DNA from: Sulfitobacter sp. SK011
Lineage (GTDB): Bacteria > Pseudomonadota > Alphaproteobacteria > Rhodobacterales > Rhodobacteraceae
Direction: 5' to 3'
Length of the DNA: 64,000 bases
NCBI RefSeq assembly: GCF_003352065.1
Contig: NZ_CP025803.1
Location: 3,712,001 to 3,776,000, forward strand
Part shown: in pieces, positions 28,980-37,563 of the stretch
Position numbering within the stretch: the first letter of the stretch is position 1
How the letters are laid out: each line of letters begins with the position of its first letter
Program-made: the position numbers and the translations under genes
Notes under the pieces: model-generated
What the model saw: the letters and a program-made list of their open reading frames with translations, nothing else
Databases searched by the model: none
What the model was told of the DNA's origin: nothing

Positions 28980-29013
28980 GTCATTCTCCTTGTTGCACAA
29001 AAGGCGGATCAAA

Positions 29014-29025
29014 GGTGGCGCTAAC
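29014..29025. promoter_or_regulatory. Operator-like site GGTGGCGCTAAC upstream of etfBA and the VOC gene
   Basis: An imperfect palindrome (10 of 12 bases match GTTAGCGCTAAC) with the central GCGC typical of LacI-family operators, lying in the divergent VOC/etfB gap. The identical 12-mer occurs upstream of pckA at 38495. The regulator is not known from the sequence. Confidence 0.45.
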
Positions 29026-29170
29026 ACTATTCCGGACGTTACGTTCGTGGCGCAATGTCGCGCAATAATGACGATTTTCCTCTGTTTCACCGCACCTGAA
29101 CGTTATATCACCCAACGAGAGTTTCGGAATGCCGGACATCCGGCACCAAGAGTTGAGGAGAAAAACGCCC

Positions 29171-29929
29171 ATGAAGGTATTGGTACCTGTCAAACGCGTG
29201 ATCGATTACAATGTGAAAGTACGCGTAAAAGCGGACGGATCGGGTGTTGATCTTGCCAATGTGAAAATGTCGATGAACCCCTTTGACGAGATTTCTGTCG
29301 AACAGGCGATCCGCCTGAAAGAGGCAGGTCAAGCCGACGAGATCGTCGTAGTTTCCATTGGCGTCAAGCAAAGCCAGGAAACGCTGCGTACGGCGTTGGC
29401 CATGGGTGCGGACCGGGCCATTCTTGTTGTGGCAACAGATGATGTGCACAATGACATTGAGCCGCTGGCAGTTGCCAAAATCCTCAAGGCAATTGTAGAC
29501 GAAGAAAAACCGGGTCTGGTCCTGACGGGCAAACAAGCCATCGACAATGACATGAACGCGACAGGGCAAATGCTGTCTGCGTTGCTGGGCTGGTCGCAGG
29601 CAAGTTTTGCTTCTGAGGTTGCCATTGACGGTGATCACGCCGTGGTCACACGTGAGGTGGACGGCGGCCTGCAGACCATCAAAGTGACGATGCCAACCGT
29701 TGTCACCGTTGATCTGCGCCTGAATGAGCCACGCTATGCGTCCCTGCCCAACATCATGAAGGCAAAGAAAAAGCCGCTGGATGAAAAAACGCCTGAGGAT
29801 TACGGCGTTGATGCGTCTAACCGTCTTGAGATTGTTAAGACGGTCGAACCAGAAGCGCGTGCTGCTGGCATCAAAGTGGCATCGGTTGACGAACTGGTCG
29901 CGAAACTCAAAGAAGCGGGGGCTGTGTAA
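29171..29929 (+). CDS. etfB: Electron transfer flavoprotein subunit beta
   Basis: 252 aa. The ETF beta fold with the [11 protein letters not shown]-terminus, [18 protein letters not shown] and the ETF-beta signature region [24 protein letters not shown] that carries the recognition loop for acyl-CoA dehydrogenases. It binds AMP and, with EtfA, one FAD, passing electrons from dehydrogenases such as the Mcd encoded at 43.4 kb to ETF:quinone oxidoreductase. The ATG at 29171 gives the conserved N-terminus. The stop overlaps the etfA ATG by one base. Confidence 0.98.
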   Translation: MKVLVPVKRVIDYNVKVRVKADGSGVDLANVKMSMNPFDEISVEQAIRLKEAGQADEIVVVSIGVKQSQETLRTALAMGADRAILVVATDDVHNDIEPLAVAKILKAIVDEEKPGLVLTGKQAIDNDMNATGQMLSALLGWSQASFASEVAIDGDHAVVTREVDGGLQTIKVTMPTVVTVDLRLNEPRYASLPNIMKAKKKPLDEKTPEDYGVDASNRLEIVKTVEPEARAAGIKVASVDELVAKLKEAGAV

Positions 29930-30855
29930 TGGCTGTTCTACTCCTTGCAGAAGTTACTGACGGCGAATTGGCAATGGATGCCACAGCCAAGGCTGTGACC
30001 GCCGCCAAGCAATTGGGTGACGTGACTGCACTGTGCTGTGGTGGTTCTGCCGCTGCAGCTGGCGAAGCCGCCGCCAAGATTGATGGCGTGTCGAAGGTGC
30101 TGGTCGCAGAAGACTCATCCTTGGGTCACCGTCTGGCGGAATCAACAGCCGCATTAATTGTATCGCTGGCGGGTGATTACGATCACATCGTCGCCCCGGC
30201 CACGACAGACGCAAAAAACGTGATGCCCCGCGTCGCGGCGTTGCTTGACGTGCAAATCATCTCTGACGCCTCAGGTGTTGTGGATGCCGACACATTCGAG
30301 CGTCCGATCTATGCCGGTAACGCCGTGCAAACCGTCAAATCAAAAGACGCAAAAAAGGTCATTACCTTCCGCACATCGACATTCGATGCAGCAGGGGATG
30401 GCGGATCTGCTTCTATTGAAACCATAAGTGCCGTCGCAAACCCCGGTCTGTCCGAATGGGTGGAAGACAAGGTCGCAGCATCTGACCGTCCTGAGCTTAC
30501 CTCGGCGGGCGTGGTTGTGTCCGGTGGTCGCGGTGTCGGGTCTGAAGATGATTTCGCCCTGATCGAAAAACTGGCTGACAAACTGGGTGCTGCTGTTGGC
30601 GCATCCCGTGCCGCGGTTGATTCCGGCTACGCCCCGAACGACTGGCAGGTTGGTCAAACGGGCAAGGTTGTCGCCCCTGATCTTTATGTCGCGGTCGGTA
30701 TTTCAGGTGCGATCCAGCACCTGGCCGGTATGAAAGACAGCAAGATCATCGTCGCCATCAACAAAGACGAAGAAGCGCCAATTTTTCAGGTTGCCGATTT
30801 TGGTCTGGTTGCGGACCTGTTTACAGCCGTGCCCGAGCTTATCGAAAAACTGTAG
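29929..30855 (+). CDS. etfA: Electron transfer flavoprotein subunit alpha
   Basis: 308 aa. The C-terminal FAD-binding domain with [12 protein letters not shown], the G(Q)[21 protein letters not shown] signature and [22 protein letters not shown] is complete. It forms the heterodimer with EtfB in the cytoplasm and is translationally coupled to it (TAATG). A strong terminator follows. Confidence 0.98.
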   Translation: MAVLLLAEVTDGELAMDATAKAVTAAKQLGDVTALCCGGSAAAAGEAAAKIDGVSKVLVAEDSSLGHRLAESTAALIVSLAGDYDHIVAPATTDAKNVMPRVAALLDVQIISDASGVVDADTFERPIYAGNAVQTVKSKDAKKVITFRTSTFDAAGDGGSASIETISAVANPGLSEWVEDKVAASDRPELTSAGVVVSGGRGVGSEDDFALIEKLADKLGAAVGASRAAVDSGYAPNDWQVGQTGKVVAPDLYVAVGISGAIQHLAGMKDSKIIVAINKDEEAPIFQVADFGLVADLFTAVPELIEKL

Positions 30856-30891
30856 TTCTTGATAAGAAGACACGCCCTGGAAACGTGACAT

Positions 30892-30919
30892 AAGGCCCGC
30901 CTCGCATGGCGGGCCTTTT
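30892..30919 (+). terminator. etfBA terminator
   Basis: AAGGCCCGCC, 6-base loop, GGCGGGCCTT, TT. Ten-pair GC-rich stem 36 bases past the etfA stop; it also faces the convergent DUF6473 gene and may serve both. Confidence 0.88.
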
Positions 30920-30923
30920 GCTT

Positions 30924-31757
30924 TCATGCCAATGAATTGATCGCCTCAATCAACATTTCAGCCGCCTCTGCATGGGCACCCGGCCCCATCATTTGCTCAG
31001 CGGAAATTGCCTCCATCTGGCTGAACACCATGCCAGTTGTGCCTGCTGAAATTGCCTCTTGCGAGGCAACAACCTCGACCACTTTGGTGGCATATGGCCC
31101 TATTTCATCCATCATCTCTCGCGTGACAAAAAGCGGATCGGTGCCCAAAGTTTGATCATCATTTTCATCGCCGGACTGCGGTGCATGATCAGAAAGCCAC
31201 AACAAGATCGTCTTGCCTTTGATCTGCCCCAGCATCAGCCGCATCCGCGCCAGCCAAGCCTGCTGCAGTTCTGCGCGCACTGTTGCGAACCTGTCCGGCG
31301 ACACCAGCATTAGCCGCCTGAGCATGTGTTTGTTAAAGTGGAAATCCGCAAAATCCACCTCGCGGTAGATCGTGCTCAGCAGCTGCGATGCAGAAACAAA
31401 CCGATCATTACGCCGCGGATGGACCGCGTAGAACCTGTTGGTCATGTTCTGCGCGCCAAGCACCTGGATCACCGTGATCTTGGCCTTGACCGCCGCATTT
31501 ACGACGAATGGATCATGCGCAAATGCGTCAATCCCTGCATTTGGAAAACCGAAATTGGCACAGGTCGTGCCGATGGCTTTCTCCACCTGAGCAGGAAAAG
31601 GCTGTTCTATAAATTTCCCGTAGGTTTCAGTGCCCCCAATGAACGCCAGATACGGCGTGTCCAAATCACGCCTTGGCCCCCGGAACAGTAATTTCGAATT
31701 GCCGTATCTGCACGGCAAATAATCAAGGGCCCCCGGCCCCAACGCGTCATAGGTCAT
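30924..31757 (-). CDS. DUF6473-family protein
   Basis: 277 aa. YLPCRYGNSKLLFRGPRRDL, then FIGGTETYGKFIEQPFP and NFGFPNAGIDAF, are the hallmark of a family (DUF6473) that I know mainly from Rhodobacteraceae. The alternating strand/helix pattern with GGTET early and a LLWLSDHAP motif later suggests an SGNH-hydrolase-like or related alpha/beta fold, but no function is established. The ATG at 31757 follows AAGGTG at good spacing; a GTG three codons upstream is less likely. Convergent with etfBA. Confidence 0.75.
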   Translation of the reverse strand: MTYDALGPGALDYLPCRYGNSKLLFRGPRRDLDTPYLAFIGGTETYGKFIEQPFPAQVEKAIGTTCANFGFPNAGIDAFAHDPFVVNAAVKAKITVIQVLGAQNMTNRFYAVHPRRNDRFVSASQLLSTIYREVDFADFHFNKHMLRRLMLVSPDRFATVRAELQQAWLARMRLMLGQIKGKTILLWLSDHAPQSGDENDDQTLGTDPLFVTREMMDEIGPYATKVVEVVASQEAISAGTTGMVFSQMEAISAEQMMGPGAHAEAAEMLIEAINSLA

Positions 31758-31915
31758 CTCGCCCACCTTTTTAACTCACCCACCACCAAGATGCAGCACC
31801 GGGTCCTGCGATTCCCTTAATGAGCGATTTTGATGCATCTTTTAGCCAATCCACGCCCTTGCGGCTGAACCCCCACGCACCTTATTGTGCCCAGGTAGCA
31901 GCAAAGGGCGCAGCC

Positions 31916-32791
31916 ATGAATATCCAGTCAGTCGGGGTCGTCGGAGCAGGTCAAATGGGCAATGGCATCGCCCACGTGATGTCTTTGGCTGGATATGATG
32001 TCATGTTGTCTGACGTCAGTGCCGACGCCTTGACCAAGGCCATTGAGATCATGACCGGCAACATGGATCGTCAGGTCAGCCGCGAAAAAATCACCGCATC
32101 AGAGCGTGACACAGCGCTTGCCCGGATCACCACCACCCAAACGCTTTCTGAATTGGGTCAATGTGATCTGATCATCGAATCCGCCACTGAACGTGAAACG
32201 GTCAAGCAGGCCATTTTCGAAGACCTGTTGCCCCATTTGAAGCCTGAGACAATTCTGACCTCAAACACGTCTTCAATCTCAATCACCAGATTGGCCAGCC
32301 GCACCGACCGGCCAGAAAAGTTCATGGGATTCCACTTTATGAACCCCGTGCCGGTGATGCAGCTGGTGGAGCTGATCCGCGGTATCGCCACGGATGAGCA
32401 AACCTTTAACGCCTGCAAACAAGTTGTTGACCGGCTGAACAAAACGGCCGCCTCCGCAGAAGATTTTCCTGCCTTTATCGTCAACCGCATCCTGATGCCG
32501 ATGATAAACGAAGCGGTTTACACCCTGTATGAAGGGGTCGGGAATGTGAAATCTATCGACGATTCTATGAAATTGGGCGCGAACCATCCGATGGGACCGC
32601 TTGAGTTGGCAGATTTTATCGGGTTGGACACCTGCCTGGCCATAATGAACGTTCTGCACGACGGGCTTGCGGATACAAAATATCGCCCTTGCCCACTTTT
32701 GACCAAATATGTCGAGGCGGGATGGCTGGGCCGGAAGACCCAGCGCGGATTTTACGATTATCGGGGCGATGTTCCGGTACCAACACGCTGA
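31916..32791 (+). CDS. 3-hydroxybutyryl-CoA dehydrogenase
   Basis: 291 aa, the usual length. The Rossmann GAGQMGNGIAH loop binds NAD(P); SNTSSISIT and the catalytic His of GFHFMNPVPVM are present, as is the C-terminal dimerisation domain (NHPMGPLELADFIGLDTC). It interconverts acetoacetyl-CoA and 3-hydroxybutyryl-CoA for polyhydroxybutyrate or the ethylmalonyl-CoA pathway. AAAGGG before the ATG at 31916 supports this start over one 32 codons upstream. Confidence 0.95.
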   Translation: MNIQSVGVVGAGQMGNGIAHVMSLAGYDVMLSDVSADALTKAIEIMTGNMDRQVSREKITASERDTALARITTTQTLSELGQCDLIIESATERETVKQAIFEDLLPHLKPETILTSNTSSISITRLASRTDRPEKFMGFHFMNPVPVMQLVELIRGIATDEQTFNACKQVVDRLNKTAASAEDFPAFIVNRILMPMINEAVYTLYEGVGNVKSIDDSMKLGANHPMGPLELADFIGLDTCLAIMNVLHDGLADTKYRPCPLLTKYVEAGWLGRKTQRGFYDYRGDVPVPTR

Positions 32792-32825
32792 TTTTTTCGG
32801 GCGCGCCGTTGCATCAATTTTCCAA

Positions 32826-32848
32826 GACCTCGGGAAAGGTTCGAGGTC
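32826..32848. terminator. Possible bidirectional terminator between hbdA-type gene and acyltransferase
   Basis: GACCTCG, 9-base loop, CGAGGTC in the 61-base convergent gap. The stem is perfect, but no T run follows on either strand, so termination is uncertain. Confidence 0.4.
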
Positions 32849-32852
32849 GAAA

Positions 32853-33743
32853 TTAGTCCTTTAATGCCAAGGTTTGCGTCCGCAACCAGGCCATGAACCC
32901 GCGTGGATCATCGGCATGTTTGTCGATGTCTTCCTGCGCAATGGGGTGCCCCACAATCGGTGCCTGAGGTTTGTTGCAACTGTGAACAATCTCATGCAAC
33001 AGCAAACCCTGGCGCAGCATGGGGCTAAGTTTATTTGCGATCTGATAGGCCCTGCTGTTCTGACCGGGAAATTTCATCGGCACCACGCTTGCCCCCGATC
33101 GGCGGATCATTTTGGCGGTAAACACATTCCATTCCGCTTCAACAGCAGGACCAAACCAAGTCTCTGAGGTTGCAACGACGCCCGAGGGAAACAGAGCAAC
33201 GACCCCACCTTCTTTGAGATAAGCCATTGCATTGGCTCGCATTTCCACGCCTTTGCGCTGGGCATCAGGATCATGAGGAAATGGCACTGGAATCATATAA
33301 CTGCCTGCCACCTCATCAATTGACGTCAGCAAGGAACGCGTCAGAATCCGGTAATCAGGTCGGACGCGTCCAATTAGATCTGCAAAAATCATCCCGTCAA
33401 CCATGCCATGCGGATGATTTGCGACCACCACAACGGGCCCCGTTTTCGGAATACGGTCCAGTTGGTATTGCGGCGTGGTCAGGTCAATCCCCATGGTATC
33501 AAGGGCAGCACGCCAAAAATGCTGGCCCGACGGCGCGCCGCGTTTTTCAAATTTGCGGATCATGCGCAGGATTGTCAGTTTGCCGGTGCAAAGCTCCATC
33601 GCGCTGATAATCCGCGATTTGATCGGATCCTGAAAAGTGGAGGCATAAGACAGACTGCGGCGGTCGTACTTATTGAAGGACACAGTCCCATCATCAGGTG
33701 CCACACCTGCGTCCGCCTTCGTATCATTTGTCTCATCAACCAA
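32853..33743 (-). CDS. Lysophospholipid acyltransferase-family protein (PlsC-like)
   Basis: 296 aa. VVVANHPHGMVDGMIFADLI carries the NHP(x)GxxDG form of the acyltransferase active site, and ALFPSGVVATSETW is the substrate-binding block corresponding to the EGTR region. It probably acylates a glycerophospholipid or aminolipid at the inner membrane. The start is a TTG at 33743: GAGGTGATC lies at good spacing before it and no ATG follows near the N-terminus. It is transcribed with, and 34 bases upstream of the end of, the HPr gene unit, which lies ahead of it on the same strand. Confidence 0.82.
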   Translation of the reverse strand: MVDETNDTKADAGVAPDDGTVSFNKYDRRSLSYASTFQDPIKSRIISAMELCTGKLTILRMIRKFEKRGAPSGQHFWRAALDTMGIDLTTPQYQLDRIPKTGPVVVVANHPHGMVDGMIFADLIGRVRPDYRILTRSLLTSIDEVAGSYMIPVPFPHDPDAQRKGVEMRANAMAYLKEGGVVALFPSGVVATSETWFGPAVEAEWNVFTAKMIRRSGASVVPMKFPGQNSRAYQIANKLSPMLRQGLLLHEIVHSCNKPQAPIVGHPIAQEDIDKHADDPRGFMAWLRTQTLALKD

Positions 33744-33777
33744 GCGGGATCACCTCTTTCAGACCGTTTTCAGTTTC

Positions 33778-34047
33778 CTAGAAGCCTTCGCCGAATTTGT
33801 CCGCGACAAGTGCTGTCAATGCTTCTGCCAATGCAGCCTCGTCCGGGCCAGACGTTTGGACGTCAATAGTGCTCCCCCGCGCGGCTGCCAACATCAAAAG
33901 CCCCATGATACTGTCACCGGACGCGGACATGCCATCTTTGCTGACCTCAGCGCGGGCGTCAAATGCTTCGACCACTTCAACCAATTTGGCCGAAGCGCGC
34001 GCATGCAACCCTTTTTCATTCACGATCTTGAGAGAGATATCAGTCAT
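33778..34047 (-). CDS. HPr-family phosphocarrier protein
   Basis: 89 aa. GLHARAS gives His 15 as the phosphoryl-accepting residue and GDSIMGLL gives Ser 46, the regulatory serine phosphorylated by HPr kinase. Both partners (hprK and EIIA) are encoded just upstream. In alphaproteobacteria this HPr belongs to a regulatory PTS without sugar permeases; enzyme I (PtsP) is not in the window. It follows the EIIA gene after 14 bases. Confidence 0.95.
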   Translation of the reverse strand: MTDISLKIVNEKGLHARASAKLVEVVEAFDARAEVSKDGMSASGDSIMGLLMLAAARGSTIDVQTSGPDEAALAEALTALVADKFGEGF

Positions 34048-34061
34048 TCGTTTTGGGCCTT

Positions 34062-34454
34062 TTAACCTGCGCTGACATTTTGGCTGTCGATGTATTTCTT
34101 GCCTGCTTCAAGTGCCGCGCGAACCGCGTCCGGAACATCCATTTGCCGGGATTTGGCAAGCTTGATCAGCATTGGCAAGTTTGCACCATAAATAATTCGC
34201 CGGTTTTCGGGGCGGCAGGCGAGCAAGCTAAGGTTGGAAGGTGACCCGCCAAATAGGTCTGTCACCACCACAACGCCTGATCCCTGATCGACCTCGTCCG
34301 CGGCGACACATATTTCGCGTTCCTTTGCGGCGCGGTCATGGTCTGCCTCAATAGAGATCGCCCGAACCCCAATCTGGGACCCCACAACATGTTCAATGGC
34401 CGACAGATATTCCTGTGCCAATCCACCATGTGCAACTATCACAATTCCGATCAC
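34062..34454 (-). CDS. PTS EIIA component, mannose/fructose family
   Basis: 130 aa. IGIVIVAHGGLAQEYL gives His 9 as the phosphorylation site, followed by the DLFGGSPSNLS motif. A regulatory EIIA(Man) that takes phosphate from HPr. The start is a GTG at 34454 overlapping the rapZ TGA (GTGA), which fixes the N-terminus and shows coupling. No EIIB/C/D permease genes follow, so its role is regulatory rather than transport. Confidence 0.93.
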   Translation of the reverse strand: MIGIVIVAHGGLAQEYLSAIEHVVGSQIGVRAISIEADHDRAAKEREICVAADEVDQGSGVVVVTDLFGGSPSNLSLLACRPENRRIIYGANLPMLIKLAKSRQMDVPDAVRAALEAGKKYIDSQNVSAG

Positions 34455-35368
34455 GTCACTGCCTTTACCGGGTGCTGGCGGTCCAGCTCGCGGTGTCTTA
34501 TTGACACCTGCCAGCCCTGCTCTGCAAGGCTCAATGCGTGCTGTTCTGCCAATGTGACGGAACGATGTTGTCCGCCGGTACACCCAAACGCGATTGAAAC
34601 ATGTGACTTTCCCTCATCGCGAAAGGCCGGCAACAAAAGCGCACCAAGCTCAAGCACCTTGCTGGCAAAAGCGTCGTACCGGGGATCTTGGCTGACATAG
34701 GTTGCCACTTGCGGGTCAGTTCCATTGAGCCCACGCAGGCTGCTGTCCCAATAAGGGTTCCGCAAGAACCGGCAATCATAGACCATGTCAACACTGCGCG
34801 GCAGGCCACGTTTGTAGGAAAACGACTGTACCGAGATGGTCAAATGATGCTTGCCGGTCGGGGCAAACCAATGCTCGACCTCAGCACGCAGCTCGTGCAC
34901 GTTCAGGTTGGTTGTATCAATCAGAACGTCGGCGCGGGCACGAATGGGCAACAACATGTCCTGTTCGCGGCGAATACCCTCTGCGGGTCGATCCGCAGGG
35001 GCCAGAGGATGACGGCGCCGCGTTTCAGAGAACCGCCGCAACAACACGTCGGTCGAACAATCCATATAGAGCAGTTCAACCATCAGCCCCTCACGGGCCG
35101 ATAGCTGCCCCAAAAGGTCCAGCACACCATTTGTAGAAAAGTCGCGGTTGCGCGCATCAATGCCCAACGCCACAGAGCGCTCCTGCGCAGGCCCATCCAG
35201 CAACGCGGGCAATAGCCGCAGGGGCAGATTGTCAATTGCCTCAAACCCTGCATCTTCAAGCACATTCAGCGCCGAAGACCGCCCCGCACCGGACGGCCCT
35301 GTCACAAGCACAAAGCGACGACGCTCTGGATCCATTTTTGGGTCTTGAGGTGTTTCGGGCTCTTTCAT
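34451..35368 (-). CDS. rapZ: RNase adapter protein RapZ (YvcJ/YhbJ family NTPase)
   Basis: 305 aa. N-terminal P loop GPSGAGRSSALNVLEDAGFE (Arg in place of the usual Lys, a variant I associate with alphaproteobacterial members) and the C-terminal domain with FGCTGGQHRSVTLAEQ. In gammaproteobacteria RapZ binds small RNAs and targets them to RNase E; in other groups its role is unclear. The ATG at 35368 overlaps the hprK TGA (ATGA). Its place between hprK and EIIA links it to the regulatory PTS. Confidence 0.95.
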   Translation of the reverse strand: MKEPETPQDPKMDPERRRFVLVTGPSGAGRSSALNVLEDAGFEAIDNLPLRLLPALLDGPAQERSVALGIDARNRDFSTNGVLDLLGQLSAREGLMVELLYMDCSTDVLLRRFSETRRRHPLAPADRPAEGIRREQDMLLPIRARADVLIDTTNLNVHELRAEVEHWFAPTGKHHLTISVQSFSYKRGLPRSVDMVYDCRFLRNPYWDSSLRGLNGTDPQVATYVSQDPRYDAFASKVLELGALLLPAFRDEGKSHVSIAFGCTGGQHRSVTLAEQHALSLAEQGWQVSIRHRELDRQHPVKAVT

Positions 35369-35799
35369 AGAGGCATATCTAGGGTGCCCTGCACATAAAG
35401 CCAAATCCCTGCTGCAAAATGCGGGCTGGGTGCGGCGTAAAGGCAGCGCAGTGGTATACCAAGAACTGAATAACAATGGGCATCAGGCAGCCGCTGTTCT
35501 TCCCGCTGTGAAAGGTCAACGACCAGTTGCAGAGCCGTTGAACCGACATACTCCGCACGGAGCAATCCAATGCCCCGCGCCTCGATCAACCCGCGGATTG
35601 CGTCAGGCGCGGTCGCGGTCAGTGCCCCGGCACCATCAAGGTCGATCTGCGTGCGATCATCTGCGACCAACCCCGCGCCCATCCCGATCAATTGCAAAGC
35701 CAGCGAAGATTTCCCGCTGCCCGACGGCCCCACAATCAGCACGCCCTTGCCAGTGATTGAAACGGTCGTCGCGTGCACGATTTCAGTGCGCTGCTTCAT
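35365..35799 (-). CDS. hprK: HPr kinase/phosphorylase, short alphaproteobacterial form
   Basis: 144 aa, only the C-terminal kinase domain; the N-terminal domain of Firmicute HprK is absent, which is normal in alphaproteobacteria. Walker A GPSGSGKS at 24-31 and LVADDRTQI (Asp 47/48, catalytic and metal-binding region) are present. It should phosphorylate Ser 46 of the HPr encoded two genes downstream. It lies 27 bases after chvG, and its stop overlaps the rapZ start. Confidence 0.93.
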   Translation of the reverse strand: MKQRTEIVHATTVSITGKGVLIVGPSGSGKSSLALQLIGMGAGLVADDRTQIDLDGAGALTATAPDAIRGLIEARGIGLLRAEYVGSTALQLVVDLSQREEQRLPDAHCYSVLGIPLRCLYAAPSPHFAAGIWLYVQGTLDMPL

Positions 35800-35826
35800 C
35801 GCATACTGCGGCGTTTGCTCACGCGC

Positions 35827-37554
35827 TTAGGTAGGCAGGCCGACGACAAACCGTGCACCCAATGGCTCGGACGTGATGTCAGCGTCTGTAGGGCGAATGT
35901 TTTCGGCCCAGATTACACCACCATGCGCTTCGACGATTTGCTTTGAAATCGCAAGGCCAAGGCCGGAGTTATTGCCAAAATGCTCGTCCGGGCGCTGGGA
36001 ATAGAAACGCTTGAATATCTTTGACAACGCCTGTTCCGGAATGCCGGGGCCTGTGTCCTCAACAACGATCAAAACACGGTTTTCACGTTTGCGCGCCCAC
36101 ACACGAATTGCATCGCCATCTTCACAAAACGAGATAGCGTTGGTGATCAGGTTTACGAATACCTGAGCCAACCGCGCCTCCAGCCCATGCACGATGATCG
36201 GCGAGGAGGGCAGATCGGTAATGAAATCAATGCCTTTGCCCTTGGCATCTTCACCCAGGTACTGGCCAAGGTTGCCAAGCATATGCAGCAAATCAAATGG
36301 TTCTTCTTCTTCCTTGACCAATTCTGAATCAAGGCGTGAGGCATTCGAAATATCGCTGACCAAACGGTCCAGCCGCCGCACATCGTGGTCAATGACATCA
36401 AGCAGTTTGTTACGTTGATCTTCACGCTTGATCATCCGCAGCGTGCCGACAGCAGACCGCAGTGAGGCGAGGGGATTCTTGATTTCGTGGGCCACGTCCG
36501 CTGCGAATTGTTCGTTCCCGTCGATGCGGTTGTAAAGCGCTGAAACCATACCGCGCAATGCGCCCGACAATCGACCAATCTCATCCGGGCGGGCCGTCAG
36601 ATCAGGAATTCGAATGCGTCCGGGATTCATTTTGCGGGCATCCTTGTCACGGCCCAATTCCGCCGCCGCAGAAAGATCCGCAAGTGGATTCGCGATGGTT
36701 GATGCCAAAACAAGACTAAGGCCAATCGAGACCAGTGTCGCGATGACGAACATCTGCAAAACGCGTTCCCGTTCACTGCGCACAAATTTATCGATCTCTC
36801 CCGCGGCAGAGGCAATAGCGACCACACCCACAGCCTGACCGCCCTGCATGATGGGGGTCATCACTGTGAACAAAGTGTTGCCGGCCGTGTCCAGCTTGTA
36901 CTCTATCTGTGTACCGTTTTTCAGGCTACCTGCGACCAAGGTTTTAAGCTGCGTTTCCATAGGTTCACCAACGGGTGCATCCTCTGCTCCGCTGAAAGGG
37001 CTGGAAACCAAATTCCAAACCCAGCTCAGTCCATCGGTCAGAACGGTCGGGTTTCCTGTATCAGGTACACCAGGCGTTTTTTCCAATGCCAAACGCCCCT
37101 CAGATACCGCAACCAACGTTTCAGCGGCGTCAAAAACAAAGATCTCGATCCCACTGCGCAGGTCGAGACCATTGAGTGTCGCTTCGACATCAATACCGTC
37201 CTTGGTGGCTAGATTTACGGGTGCACCGTCAGGCAGTTGCGCCTCAAGCACATCCGCAATCAATTCAGCTTCTGAAACCAGCGAAGCCCCCCGTTGAACC
37301 GCAAGCGAGTCTCTTGACGAATTGAGATACAGAATGCCGGCAACCAGCACGTTCAGAGCGATAAGGTTGAACGTGATGATCTTTCGCGTCAGCGGCGAGG
37401 CCCGCAGCGAAAACAGACCGCGCCGTTCACGATGCACCCGCATCTCATCAGGCACGGCCGCATGCGGCGCGACCCAATCGTCGCCCAGCACAACATCGCC
37501 GTCCCGCGTGGTTTGGGCCAGATCCCGCACAAAGTTCCTTTCCACAATCGCCAT
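35827..37554 (-). CDS. chvG: Sensor histidine kinase ChvG/ExoS
   Basis: 575 aa. One membrane span near residues 59-77, a periplasmic sensor domain of about 180 residues, a second span near 267-290, HAMP, then the kinase core with phospho-acceptor His 356 (VAHEIKNPLASL), N box (NLITNAISF), DTGPGIP and GLGLAISKQ. In rhizobia and Brucella the ChvG (BvrS) kinase senses acidity and envelope state. It follows chvI by 9 bases. Confidence 0.95.
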   Translation of the reverse strand: MAIVERNFVRDLAQTTRDGDVVLGDDWVAPHAAVPDEMRVHRERRGLFSLRASPLTRKIITFNLIALNVLVAGILYLNSSRDSLAVQRGASLVSEAELIADVLEAQLPDGAPVNLATKDGIDVEATLNGLDLRSGIEIFVFDAAETLVAVSEGRLALEKTPGVPDTGNPTVLTDGLSWVWNLVSSPFSGAEDAPVGEPMETQLKTLVAGSLKNGTQIEYKLDTAGNTLFTVMTPIMQGGQAVGVVAIASAAGEIDKFVRSERERVLQMFVIATLVSIGLSLVLASTIANPLADLSAAAELGRDKDARKMNPGRIRIPDLTARPDEIGRLSGALRGMVSALYNRIDGNEQFAADVAHEIKNPLASLRSAVGTLRMIKREDQRNKLLDVIDHDVRRLDRLVSDISNASRLDSELVKEEEEPFDLLHMLGNLGQYLGEDAKGKGIDFITDLPSSPIIVHGLEARLAQVFVNLITNAISFCEDGDAIRVWARKRENRVLIVVEDTGPGIPEQALSKIFKRFYSQRPDEHFGNNSGLGLAISKQIVEAHGGVIWAENIRPTDADITSEPLGARFVVGLPT

Positions 37555-37563
37555 CGGCGCTAC

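Noticed and set aside
34451..35368. RapZ as a broken ATPase because of Arg in the P loop
   Set aside because: The rest of the loop and the C-terminal domain are intact and, from memory, the Arg form is usual in alphaproteobacteria.
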